Part shown: piece after piece, positions 55,882-64,000 of the stretch
How the letters are laid out: each line of letters opens with the position of its first letter
Position numbering within the stretch: position 1 is the stretch's first letter
From: Myxococcota bacterium
GTDB lineage: Bacteria; Myxococcota_A; UBA796; JAFGLY01
DNA length: 64,000 nt
Assembly: GCA_024276675.1 (NCBI GenBank)
Contig: JAJRWT010000027.1
Span: 248,001-312,000, forward strand
Direction of reading: 5' to 3'
Program-made: the position numbers and the translations under genes
Notes under the pieces: generated by a model
Databases searched by the model: none
The model's input: the letters and a program-made list of their open reading frames with translations, nothing else
Told to the model about the DNA's origin: nothing

Positions 55882-56453
55882 TGCTCACCCTCTTTGTAGT
55901 TTGGGTCCCCGCTCCTGACATGGTCCTTCCTGGGCCCTTGACGGCGCTTGTCTTCACGTTGCGCATCGGAAGGCCCCTTGCTCCCCTGCCCCCTCCCGTT
56001 GTCCGGAGGGAGTTGGAAAAGCCCTGGACCGGCCTGCCCCATGTCCTCCTGCCCCCTCTGAAGCGCCTTCAGTTCGCTCGCAAGTTCATCGATGGCGTCC
56101 TGAAGATTCCTGGCCGACAGGGTCGTCCTGCTGGGGTCGTATCCAACCCACTCGGCCCTGGAAGATCCTTCCTCCAGGATACGCGCCACGTGCAGTTCCA
56201 ACTGGGAAACACGTTCTTCCAACTCCGCGATGCGTTTCATGGCCTTCGAAAGACGACGCCTGGGCTCCCCCGTATCGTTGGGCTCCGGCCGTTCCACATT
56301 GACCACCCGTTCTACCTGTGCCGAAGGTTCGGCCTGCTCCTGGGGTCGAAAACAGTCACAGACAGCCAGGACAGCAGCCGAAAGCAGGAGACAGCCCAGC
56401 AATGCGCGACACGGTTCCGCCACACGATATCTCCAACTCTGGGAAACATCCAT
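55878..56453 (-). CDS. Coiled-coil putative lipoprotein
   Basis: 191 residues. The signal ends LLLSAAVLAVC, a lipobox-like site. The mature protein has a Pro/Glu-rich spacer, a coiled coil (about 65-95, KAMKRIAELEERVSQLELHV), another helix (DAIDELASELKALQRG) and a charged, disordered tail. Family unknown. The ATG at 56453 has GGGGG upstream. The stop overlaps the putative CTG start of the kinase, which suggests an envelope-linked partner. Confidence 0.7.
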   Translation of the reverse strand: MDVSQSWRYRVAEPCRALLGCLLLSAAVLAVCDCFRPQEQAEPSAQVERVVNVERPEPNDTGEPRRRLSKAMKRIAELEERVSQLELHVARILEEGSSRAEWVGYDPSRTTLSARNLQDAIDELASELKALQRGQEDMGQAGPGLFQLPPDNGRGQGSKGPSDAQREDKRRQGPRKDHVRSGDPNYKEGEH

Positions 56454-56536
56454 ACCCAGCCCCCGGAAGAGCATCAGTATACTGCATCATTGCACAGATG
56501 CTATCCCCTGTCGCGGTCCCACCATGGATACGATAA

Positions 56537-57052
56537 TCAAAGGTCTCCCGTATCCAGTTGCCCCGCCTCCGGATCCCACAGGTCATAATCCGTGCCGGAT
56601 TGGCAGCCGCTGCCCAGAAGACGCCTGGAAAGCAGGAATGACTGGTCCAGTTCCAGGTCCATCATCAAGATGTCATTGAATTGACCGGATGCCGGAGGCA
56701 GGAATCCCACCTGGATGATGACCGACTCACCTGGCTCCAGGCTCGTGGGAGAGGGATCGTAGATCAGCAGGAAGTTCTGTTCGTCTTCAAGCCAGACGTT
56801 TTCCAGCAACAAGGACTCGTCGCCGGATGCCTCGACAGTGAGCTGTTTTTTCAGCACCTCACCATCAGGAACCGCGCAGCCGAACTCCAGCTCACCTTCA
56901 GGGAATACGGAGACCCGCGCACCTTCGATGGACAGTGCCGTGAGTTGGAGGCCCATGTCTCCGCAGCCCGTGGCAACCAGGGGCGAAGCCAGCATCAACA
57001 GCAGACAGCCCCTGCAGGGAACCAGCCTTCCGAGTTGGACAGGCAACAGCAT
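56537..57052 (-). CDS. Putative lipoprotein with a beta-sandwich domain
   Basis: 171 residues. A signal peptide (LLLMLASPLVATGC) ends in a lipobox. The mature part looks like one immunoglobulin/choice-of-anchor-D-type sandwich: VEASGDESLLLENVWLEDE, then LEPGESVIIQVGFLPPASGQ. The end is an acidic tail. The ATG at 57052 follows GGAGGAG. Its stop is 83 bases before the next lipoprotein's start. The function is not known. Confidence 0.72.
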   Translation of the reverse strand: MLLPVQLGRLVPCRGCLLLMLASPLVATGCGDMGLQLTALSIEGARVSVFPEGELEFGCAVPDGEVLKKQLTVEASGDESLLLENVWLEDEQNFLLIYDPSPTSLEPGESVIIQVGFLPPASGQFNDILMMDLELDQSFLLSRRLLGSGCQSGTDYDLWDPEAGQLDTGDL

Positions 57053-57222
57053 TTCACTCCTCCGAACCACTTCCACAACGCTTGCATCACGCAAAGGTCA
57101 TGCCAACAACCCTTGCCCCACGTCCCCCCCCCCGCCGGACAATGCCAATTTCAGAGTTTCCCTGATGGGCCTGCAATAGCCGCTCCGCAGTTCTTGCGAG
57201 AGGGATGGCCTTTGGGCCTAGC

Positions 57223-57269
57223 CATTCCCGCCCGGGTGGGAAGTCCGCTCCGCAGTGGGGGCGGGAATG
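57223..57269. repeat. 11-bp inverted repeat downstream of the protease gene
   Basis: CATTCCCGCCC (57223-57233) and GGGCGGGAATG (57259-57269) are perfectly complementary with a 25-base loop. No T tract. Repeat R5 (57325-57358) lies next to it. Confidence 0.6.
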
Positions 57270-57324
57270 TCTCAGGTCCGGCACAAGCCAGCCCCGAACA
57301 TGCCTGGTGTCTCTCCAGGAACTC

Positions 57325-57358
57325 CGGGCGCTACGGCATGAGCTTTCCCGACGGCTCC
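57325..57358 (-). repeat. Dispersed palindromic repeat, partial copy R5
   Basis: GGGCGCTACGGCATGAG, then CTTTCCCGACGGCTCC, similar to R4. On the minus strand it begins at the protease stop codon, TAGGAGCC, whose TAG is part of the repeat edge. The rest of 57053-57222 holds nothing I can identify. Confidence 0.6.
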
Positions 57359-58557
57359 TAGAACACCCCCAACACTCCGGGCAGCTCAAGATCAGCTCCC
57401 AGCAGAATCGTCGAGAGATTCGGAGACCACAGTATCCGCACGCCTACTCCGCTCAGCGCAAACCTGGCCTCGGCCACTGGCACCAGCACGGGCTCCAGGC
57501 TGTGCAGCTCCACGTTTTCGCCAACGATGGAAACTGTCATTCCACCCAGGAGCAATGCTCCGCCTCCCAGGTCCATGCGGCTGGTCCATGTACCTGTCCC
57601 CAATGCCTGCCTGACTCCCACGATGGCCTCGCCTGCAACCCAGGTGCTTTCCCCCTGCTGAAACGCGGACCACTGGGCGGAAAGGGGTAGATGCCACGCC
57701 AGTCTGGCTGTCAGCCTGTCACGCAAAGAGCCGAACAACACCAGGCCCAGGTCGTTCTCCAATCCCACCACGCTGGTGAGGCCCACTCCCCAGTAGCCAC
57801 CAAGGGCTCTCTTTCCGAGCTGACCCAACAACTGGGACAAGTTCTTCGCCGTTGCGGCGAATGCGACGTTGTCGGCAGAATATTTTCTGCTGGCAATGCC
57901 GATGATTCGCCCTCCCAAGTCCAACAGGGGCCCACCCGAACATCCAGGGTTGAGGGCTGCATCCACCTGGATGAATCGCTCTCCCACCGCACTCACCACG
58001 CCCGTGCTCACGCTCCACTGAAGCAGCCCCCTCATGGAGGGACGGGTGTCGGCCAGGGGAGCGAAGGGATGGCCCATGGCCCAGGTGGGCTCTCCAGGCA
58101 CTGGCGCGGAGATACGAATGGGACGAGGCTCCAGTTTCCCAGCCAAATCCGGCGCAGAAACCAGGGCCAGGTCGTTTCGCGCCGACCAGGCAACGACCTC
58201 GCCACCCACTCGAGTTCCATCCCTGGTTCTGATCGTTGGGCGCGCTCCGTTTGCCACACAGTGATAGGCCGTGGCCACCAATCCCTGTTCATCGACGACC
58301 ACCCCTCCACACCAGGAAGGGCCGGTCACAAGGAGAACCACGCTGTCCAGCCATCGATTCACGAGTCGAGGGGCCGGAGATGCGGGCACATCCTCCATGG
58401 CGAGAGCCATCCCGGGATGCAGCGAAACCGCCAGCAACGACAGCATCAGCCAGCTACGGTACGAAACACGACCAGAAGTTCGTCTAGGGGACACCGCCGA
58501 AAAACCATCCACGGGCGCCTTCCAAGAGTAGAGAAAATCACGGATCCGGACAAACAT
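57358..58557 (-). CDS. Trypsin-like serine protease with a C-terminal barrel-like domain
   Basis: 399 residues. A signal peptide (LMLSLLAVSLHPGMALA) is followed by a chymotrypsin/DegP-type fold (about 60-240) with the triad in TAYHCVA, RNDLALV and NPGCSGGPL. About 150 residues follow (about 250-399) with alternating strands (GYWGVGLTSVVGLENDLGLV, RLTARLAWHLPLSAQW, VRILWSPNLSTILL) and a final Phe, resembling an outer-membrane barrel rather than a PDZ domain. The ATG at 58557 has GAGG before it. It starts a run of lipoprotein and kinase genes. Confidence 0.85.
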   Translation of the reverse strand: MFVRIRDFLYSWKAPVDGFSAVSPRRTSGRVSYRSWLMLSLLAVSLHPGMALAMEDVPASPAPRLVNRWLDSVVLLVTGPSWCGGVVVDEQGLVATAYHCVANGARPTIRTRDGTRVGGEVVAWSARNDLALVSAPDLAGKLEPRPIRISAPVPGEPTWAMGHPFAPLADTRPSMRGLLQWSVSTGVVSAVGERFIQVDAALNPGCSGGPLLDLGGRIIGIASRKYSADNVAFAATAKNLSQLLGQLGKRALGGYWGVGLTSVVGLENDLGLVLFGSLRDRLTARLAWHLPLSAQWSAFQQGESTWVAGEAIVGVRQALGTGTWTSRMDLGGGALLLGGMTVSIVGENVELHSLEPVLVPVAEARFALSGVGVRILWSPNLSTILLGADLELPGVLGVF

Positions 58558-58827
58558 CCCTCGCCTCCTCTGCGCCATGGCGGCCATGCACGAGATTGTT
58601 ACCTTTGTCGTTGCAGAAGAGCCCCCACTCAAAGCCTATCGCACCGGTCCTCCAGTGAACGACCCATCAACATTTATGAACTATGATACTGGTTGTGAGT
58701 CCACCTGCTGGGCGGCTTCAGCTCCCTGCCTGTTACACTGCTCCGGCGCACACCTGCAACAGGGGCTCCCACACAGCGTGTTTAAGTGCAACGGCCAATT
58801 CACGACGCCCTCCCCTGGAGCCCTTCC

Positions 58828-61347
58828 ATGAGTTCTGCCATGAAAAACCCCCTGCCCGTAGATATCCGCGCACCGGCCGTTTTTTTCCTGTTCCTGCTTC
58901 AAGCATGTGGAACGGGAGCCAATGACTCGAAACCCGTGGACACCGGCGGGGATACCGCCGAAGACACCGCGACTCCACACGACTCCACCGAGCCACGAGA
59001 CAGCGGCGAACCACTAGACACCGGTGAAACAGACTTCACCTGGACTGCTGGCCCGGAGCTGCCGGATTGCACGGTCGCCAGCGGAGATGGGGACCTGGTG
59101 GCGCTCTCGGGAGTCTACCTGGGCCTGGACGGCCCCGAAGCAGGTTACGTGGTCTACAGTCGTTCCACCGGAACCATCACCTGCGTGGGCGATGACTGCT
59201 CCACCGACGGCGCGGAAGTCCTCTGCACCGAAGGCATCATCTCTCCGGGGCTGGTAGACGCGCACAACCACCTGCAGTACAACGCCATGCCCCCATGGCG
59301 CCACGACTCCCTGTTCGAGAATCGCTACGAGTGGCGCAGCGACGAAGAATACTGGGATTTCTGGGATATCTGGGACTCGGTGGAGGGCAGCTACACCTGC
59401 GAGATAGTCAAATGGGCCGAACTACGGGATCTCGTGTCGGGAACCACTTCAGCGGTGGGAGCCACCGGCGGCGACTGTGTGGATGTCCTCATCCGCAACC
59501 TCGACGAAGGCGAAGACGCCCACTACATCGATGACTATGACCTTTACTACTCGTCCAGCACCGTTACGGATCGCTTCGACGAAGACGACGCCGCGGACTT
59601 CCGGGAATCCCTGGATGATGGCTCCCTGGGAGCAGTGCTCAACCACGTGGCTGAAGGCATCGACGGCACCGCAAGCTACGAGATCGACCACATGTTCGAC
59701 ATAGGAATGTCGGGGCCAGGGTACAGCTTCATACACGCCACCGACGCCACCGTGGCCCAGCTAGCCCAGATGGCCGCCGACGGGAGCACCATCATCTGGT
59801 CGCCCCGCTCCAACATCGACCTCTACGGCGCCACGACGCCCGTGGACGTGGCCCGGAACCTGGGCGTCCAGGTTGTGTTGAGCCCCGACTGGACCTGGTC
59901 GGGCTCCATGAACCCCAGCCATGAACTATCCTGCGCCTTCGACTACCTCGCCACAAGGGGATCACCCGTCGGAGACGTGGAACTCTGGAGTTGGGTAACC
60001 TCGGAAGCCGCCCGTGCCCTGGGGCTGGATGGGGTGATGGGTATACTGGATGCCGGGGCCGTGGCAGACCTGGCGGTTTTCCGCTACAGCGACCAACCAT
60101 ATAGAGCCGTAATCCAGGCTGAGCCGGAAGATGTCCTTCTCAGCATCGTCGCTGGCAACGCCCTCTTTGGAACTCCCCAGTTGGTAGAACCTGTCACCGA
60201 CGACTGGGACTGGTGCGAGACAGTGACAGCCTGCACCGAGGAACGCGCCATATGCGTACAGGCAGCATCCGACGGGGACGATGCCCAGACCTACGACCAA
60301 CTGGAATCTACGCTGGGCGGGGCACTGTCCGGCGTGGCGGTTTCAACGGATCTGGAATACGCCACCGAGCTGTTGGGGCTCTGGAACTGCGAAGACGACG
60401 TTTTCACTTCCTGTACCATGGCTGAACCCGGTTCCGGGGACCGTGACGGAGATGGACTGCCCGATGGCAGCGACAACTGCCCGGATATCTTCAACCCCTT
60501 CCAAACGGACTACGACGGGGACTCCCAGGGTGATCCCTGCGACTCCTGTCCCCTGGACCCAGAGAACCTGGACGGCTGCCAGGGCTCTGCCGACGACGTG
60601 GACGGCGACGGCTTCAGCAATGACGACGACAACTGCCCCTACTGGAGCAACCCTGACCAGGGAAACGCCGATTCCGATGAATGGGGTGATGCCTGCGACC
60701 TCTGCCCGGATCAGTACAACGACTCGGAACAGTTCTGCCTGTTCACTGCACAGCAGCTTCAGGACGAATCGGATCCTGATCATCCTCCGGAGTACAGCTC
60801 GGTTGCAGTCCAGGGGTTGGTGGTGACGGGCATTCGTGAAGGCACCGGCTACTTCGCCCAGGATCCCAATGCCTCGGAAAACGCCGGAATCTGGATCTAT
60901 GACAACGGCGCCGCCGAAGTCGACATGGGCAACGTCGTGGATGTCCAGGGCACCTACCAGGAGTATTATGAGCTATGTGAAATCAAGGACGCAACCAGCA
61001 CCGTGCAGGGCAGCGCAGACATTCCCTCGCCCATCCTGGCCCACGATCCGTGCTCCGTGGCCACAGGCGGCTCCGAAGCCGAGCGCTATGAATCCATGTT
61101 GGTGATGGTGGAAAACGTCACGGTTACGGACGACAACCCCGACTCGGAAGACGGCTCCGACTACGGCGAGATGGAGGTGGCCGAATGCCTGAGAGTAGAC
61201 GACGCCATCTTCTCGGACCTTTCCGATGATGCCACGGGTTATCGCGAACTGGGCACCGCGTACGACTCCATCACCGGAATACTGAACTATTCGTACAGCA
61301 ACTTCAAACTCACCCCCAGGGACGAGTCGGACCTGGTACTCCATTGA
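58828..61347 (+). CDS. Amidohydrolase-like lipoprotein with thrombospondin type 3 repeats
   Basis: 839 residues. The signal ends FLLQAC, then an Asp/Thr/Gly-rich linker (about 36-75). The amidohydrolase domain (about 90-480) has HNH (146-148), LNHVAEG, SFIHATDA and VLSPDWTWSG, enough for a two-histidine, late-His and Asp metal site, as in the cytosine deaminase/TRZ group. Three calcium-binding repeats (about 534-630; DRDGDGLPDGSDNCP and similar) follow, then an OB-type domain (about 645-839). The ATG at 58828 has GGAG upstream. The substrate is unknown. It is followed within four bases by a PpiC lipoprotein. Confidence 0.88.
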   Translation: MSSAMKNPLPVDIRAPAVFFLFLLQACGTGANDSKPVDTGGDTAEDTATPHDSTEPRDSGEPLDTGETDFTWTAGPELPDCTVASGDGDLVALSGVYLGLDGPEAGYVVYSRSTGTITCVGDDCSTDGAEVLCTEGIISPGLVDAHNHLQYNAMPPWRHDSLFENRYEWRSDEEYWDFWDIWDSVEGSYTCEIVKWAELRDLVSGTTSAVGATGGDCVDVLIRNLDEGEDAHYIDDYDLYYSSSTVTDRFDEDDAADFRESLDDGSLGAVLNHVAEGIDGTASYEIDHMFDIGMSGPGYSFIHATDATVAQLAQMAADGSTIIWSPRSNIDLYGATTPVDVARNLGVQVVLSPDWTWSGSMNPSHELSCAFDYLATRGSPVGDVELWSWVTSEAARALGLDGVMGILDAGAVADLAVFRYSDQPYRAVIQAEPEDVLLSIVAGNALFGTPQLVEPVTDDWDWCETVTACTEERAICVQAASDGDDAQTYDQLESTLGGALSGVAVSTDLEYATELLGLWNCEDDVFTSCTMAEPGSGDRDGDGLPDGSDNCPDIFNPFQTDYDGDSQGDPCDSCPLDPENLDGCQGSADDVDGDGFSNDDDNCPYWSNPDQGNADSDEWGDACDLCPDQYNDSEQFCLFTAQQLQDESDPDHPPEYSSVAVQGLVVTGIREGTGYFAQDPNASENAGIWIYDNGAAEVDMGNVVDVQGTYQEYYELCEIKDATSTVQGSADIPSPILAHDPCSVATGGSEAERYESMLVMVENVTVTDDNPDSEDGSDYGEMEVAECLRVDDAIFSDLSDDATGYRELGTAYDSITGILNYSYSNFKLTPRDESDLVLH

Positions 61348-61351
61348 GCCC

Positions 61352-62173
61352 ATGACTACCACGAGATCATCCCTATTCGCCATCTTTCTGTCGCTGGCCC
61401 TGTCCTGTTGGGGCTGCCAGGGAGCCGACCAACCAAGCCGGCCCACGGGTAACGTCGATGCCGCCAATGCCACGAACACGCCATCCAACTCCCAGGAAAG
61501 CGTTTCCAACGTTTTCCCACGAGAACAATCCGACGACCTGCGGGTGGCTGCCAGCCACATTCTGGTTGCATACCAGGGCGCCACGGGAAGCGACAGCCAG
61601 GTCCACCGTACCAGGGCAGAGGCCCGTCGGCTGGCCGAAGACCTGTTGCAGAGAGTGCTGAAAGGCGAAGATTTCGAATCTCTCGCCAGGGAGTATTCCG
61701 ACGGACCGTCAGCCGTCAGGGGGGGGTTCCTGGGAGGCTTCTCCCGAGGGACCATGGCGCAGGCCTTCGAAGATGCCGTTTTCAGCCTGCCCATCGGCGG
61801 GATCTCCCAGGTAGTGGAGACACCCTTCGGCTTTCACGTTATCCGGCGTGAAAACCTGGAAGAAGCTCACGTGAGCCACATTCTCATCCAGTGGAAGGGC
61901 CTGGACGGCAGCAAGGCACGCCGGAGCAGGGCAGAGGCCCTGACCCGGGCCCAGGAAGCCGCCAGCCTTCTCCAGGCCGGTGATTCTTTCGACGATGTCG
62001 CACGAAAATACTCCGACGGCGCCATGGCAAGCCGTGGAGGCGACCTGGGCTGGATCGCCAGAGGGCAGCTTCTTCCCGGTTTCGAGGAAGCCGCCTTCGC
62101 CCTGGAACCTGGCCAGGTATCCGAAATCGTTGAAACTCCCGCCGGATTCCACCTGATAAAGCGACTGGAATGA
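61352..62173 (+). CDS. Lipoprotein with two PpiC (parvulin) domains
   Basis: 273 residues. The signal ends LALSCWGC (lipobox). Two parvulin domains follow, at about 65-170 and 172-273: the first reads VAASHILVAYQG...SDGPSAVRGGFLGGF...VVETPFGFHVI, the second HVSHILIQWKG...SDGAMASRGGDLGWI...IVETPAGFHLI. They catalyse Pro isomerisation, presumably of exported proteins. The two copies are alike and probably arose by duplication. It is co-transcribed with the amidohydrolase. Confidence 0.93.
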   Translation: MTTTRSSLFAIFLSLALSCWGCQGADQPSRPTGNVDAANATNTPSNSQESVSNVFPREQSDDLRVAASHILVAYQGATGSDSQVHRTRAEARRLAEDLLQRVLKGEDFESLAREYSDGPSAVRGGFLGGFSRGTMAQAFEDAVFSLPIGGISQVVETPFGFHVIRRENLEEAHVSHILIQWKGLDGSKARRSRAEALTRAQEAASLLQAGDSFDDVARKYSDGAMASRGGDLGWIARGQLLPGFEEAAFALEPGQVSEIVETPAGFHLIKRLE

Positions 62174-62192
62174 TGGGTAATCCAGCGCAAAG

Positions 62193-62798
62193 TCAGAGCA
62201 GTTCCAGGACTGTTGCCCGGATATTCGAATCGTTGACGGGCACTACCTGGTCCTCGTAGACGGTCAGCTCACGATCCAGCACGATGATCCAGGGGAAACC
62301 GTCGTCTCCGGAAACTATGGCGTAGGTGTAGCCAGAATCGTCGGCCAGGACAGGAGCAGTGATCTGGAAGTAGTCCGCCCAGTTCATTAGGTCGTCCTGG
62401 GTCGGGATCTCGCGGGTGACGTTTTCGGGCAGGATTGTGACATAGATGAAACCCTGGTCCTTGTACTCGGTGTAAGTGGCGTCCACATCGGCGGCCAACT
62501 CCTGACAGGGAGAACACCACATGGTGGAAAAGTCCATGACCACCACCAGCCCGTAGAACTGCCACAATGACACGGTGTCGCCGAACTGGTCCTGGAAGCG
62601 GAAATCTGGTGGCACCTGCCCTTCGGCGAAACCCTCGCCCACCAGCCCGTTGGGCGGTTCCTGGGAAGGCCATGAGTTTTCGGGTGACTCCCACTCCCAG
62701 CCGCTGTCCAGGATGCCGGTGTCGGGATGACTGGTGAGGACGGGCGTGCAGCCCAGGAAAGCAAGGGAAAAGGTTGCGAAAAGGAAACAGGCTCTCAT
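62193..62798 (-). CDS. TlpA-like thioredoxin-fold lipoprotein
   Basis: 201 residues. Signal MRACFLFATFSLAFLGC with a lipobox. A thioredoxin/peroxiredoxin fold (about 70-190) follows, with DFSTMWCSPCQEL (CxxC redox pair), a Phe/Asp-rich DQFGDTVSLWQFYGLVVVM and an internal insertion. It probably acts in periplasmic thiol exchange. The ATG at 62798 has GGAGG upstream. It is convergent with the PpiC gene and 215 bases downstream of rnc. Confidence 0.9.
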   Translation of the reverse strand: MRACFLFATFSLAFLGCTPVLTSHPDTGILDSGWEWESPENSWPSQEPPNGLVGEGFAEGQVPPDFRFQDQFGDTVSLWQFYGLVVVMDFSTMWCSPCQELAADVDATYTEYKDQGFIYVTILPENVTREIPTQDDLMNWADYFQITAPVLADDSGYTYAIVSGDDGFPWIIVLDRELTVYEDQVVPVNDSNIRATVLELL

Positions 62799-63013
62799 GT
62801 GCGGCCTCCGGTATCGACCCACGAAGGTACAAGGCATGAATGAGGCGAGCCCTGCGGAAACATGGTTCGCCACAGTGGACCGAATCGTAGCGTGAAACGC
62901 CTGGCGCACAGTATTGGAATACGTCGACGCGTAAGATGTCCACCAGGCACCGTCGCGGCGGCGGCTGGCTCTCCAGACTGGATTCGGCATGCGCGACAGC
63001 CTCATGGGATCTA

Positions 63014-63796
63014 CTATGACTCGTCTTGCAGGACACTGTCCAGTGTCGCCCGGGGCAGGTCGTTCCTGGCATCCAGTTTTGCCAGCGCCCTTTTTGCCGC
63101 GTTCTGGCCAGCTTCCCGGACGCTGGCCCCCTTTCCTTCGCCCAGCGGCACTCCGTTTGCTTCAACCACCACGCGGAAGCTCCGCCGATGGGGAGGCCCT
63201 TCATGCTCTTTCACGATGTAGGTGGGGGTGGCTCCCGAGCTGGCCTGGATACGACGCTGGAGCCTGGACTTGTGGTTAAACAGCTCTTGCGTACCCAGTT
63301 GCTCCAGGGTGGCGTCCAGCCACGGTGCCAGCACGCGCCGGCAGGTCTCGAAACCTGCATCCAGCATGATCGCACCCATGACAGCTTCGAAGGTCCCTGC
63401 GAGGATCCTTGGTTTCTGGGCACCTCCGGTTCTTCGCTCGCCCTTACCCAGGCGGACCAGGCGATCCAGACCCCAGGCCTGCGCCGCCCTGGCCAACGAA
63501 CAGGTTGCAACGATACGCGCGCGCATGCTGGACATGTCACCCTCGCTGGCAGCGGGGTTTCTCTGGTAGAGCGCGGTGGTTACCACCAACTCGATGACCG
63601 CATCGCCGAGAAACTCCAGCCTCTCGTAGTCTCCGGCCCGAGGAACGCTCTCGTTGGCGAAGGACCTGTGGGTGAGGGACTGCTTCAGTAGGCCAACCTG
63701 CTTGAACCTGTAGTCGATGGCCGATTGTAGACGCTCCAGTTGGGACCGGAGAGAATCCCGGGACGTGTCGCCCGAAACTGGTTGCTCCTGGTCCAA
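63014..63796 (-). CDS. rnc: Ribonuclease III
   Basis: 260 residues. The catalytic domain (about 20-165) shows the ERLEFLGDAVIE signature and the second catalytic Asp/Glu site in GTFEAVMGAIMLDAG; a dsRNA-binding domain (about 175-245) follows. It processes rRNA and other dsRNA. The start is TTG at 63796, with GGGAG before it, 10 bases after the comEA-like stop; longer frames to 63856 overlap that gene. Confidence 0.96.
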   Translation of the reverse strand: MDQEQPVSGDTSRDSLRSQLERLQSAIDYRFKQVGLLKQSLTHRSFANESVPRAGDYERLEFLGDAVIELVVTTALYQRNPAASEGDMSSMRARIVATCSLARAAQAWGLDRLVRLGKGERRTGGAQKPRILAGTFEAVMGAIMLDAGFETCRRVLAPWLDATLEQLGTQELFNHKSRLQRRIQASSGATPTYIVKEHEGPPHRRSFRVVVEANGVPLGEGKGASVREAGQNAAKRALAKLDARNDLPRATLDSVLQDES

Positions 63797-63806
63797 CTCA
63801 TGCTCC

Positions 63807-64000
63807 CTATGGCTCTCGCGGGCCGCTTTCCTCGGGGCCTCGTCCAAACACGACAAGTCCCTGAAGGCCTTCGGCGGTCTTCACCCCGATGCCCTTCACC
63901 CGTTGCAGATCCCCCCGAGAGGTGAAGGGGCCCCCTATAGCCCGTTCCCTGACGATGGCACCAGCCAGGACGGGCCCTATTCCTGGCAGGGCCTGAAGTT
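63807..64000 (-). CDS. ComEA-like helix-hairpin-helix protein, 5' end outside window
   Basis: 63 C-terminal residues are visible. LQALPGIGPVLAGAIVRERA and RVKGIGVKTAEGLQGL form a double HhH module of the ComEA type, which binds DNA during uptake. The N-terminal part lies beyond the window, so a competence role is a family inference. The stop TAG is at 63807-63809. Confidence 0.8.
   Translation of the reverse strand, partial: LQALPGIGPVLAGAIVRERAIGGPFTSRGDLQRVKGIGVKTAEGLQGLVVFGRGPEESGPREP

Overview
The window reads as a chromosomal segment of a Gram-negative, delta-type bacterium, most likely Myxococcota or a close relative. The evidence is an LPS-transport gene (lptB), RpoN, a FYDLN-type zinc ribbon, many lipoproteins, a C-terminal sorting signal resembling MYXO-CTERM, a Ser/Thr kinase fused to an ATPase and repeat region, and an Asp-Thr-Gly-rich lipoprotein linker. 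Base composition is moderately GC-rich. No phage, IS element, CRISPR array or rRNA operon was found. The window is mostly housekeeping genes, nearly all on the minus strand, with small accessory patches.

Layout: 1-5300 holds a truncated SPFH/band 7 gene, tRNA-Val, an RRM protein, a Cys-rich lipoprotein divergent from a signal-peptidase-like gene, and ndk. 5300-9000 holds sucD, a sucC interrupted by an in-frame amber codon, and metK. 9400-16000 holds hpf, rpoN, lptB, an LptA-like lipoprotein, pyrG, rpsI and rplM. 16000-24000 holds a TPR membrane protein, two small zinc ribbons, truA, a two-module surface/outer-membrane protein, an Asd paralogue and a DUF465 protein. 24100-34700 holds the envelope/translation cluster tsaB, rseP, cdsA, uppS, frr, pyrH, tsf, rpsB and secA. 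34900-42200 holds a polytopic membrane protein, an overlapping PP2C-M23-XdhC operon, an HTH-receiver regulator and an FHA protein. 42300-51300 holds dnaB, rplI-rpsR-rpsF, a K+-type membrane pyrophosphatase, and pth-rplY-prs behind tRNA-Gln. 51400-64000 holds a DUF429 protein, a kinase/lipoprotein/protease cluster, an amidohydrolase-PpiC lipoprotein pair, a TlpA-like lipoprotein, rnc and a truncated comEA-like gene.

Many starts are SD-supported TTG or GTG codons, often overlapping the stop of the gene before (TTGA, GTGA, ATGA), so start positions here were chosen by SD and coupling rather than by the longest frame.

The least ordinary features are a palindromic repeat family scattered through the intergenic regions, one module of which encodes the SecA C-terminal tail; the amber codon in sucC; a sorting-signal protein fused in frame to an outer-membrane barrel; a signal peptidase homologue lacking both catalytic residues; and a kinase whose only full-domain start appears to be CTG. 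No multi-gene system unlike known ones could be established from sequence alone.
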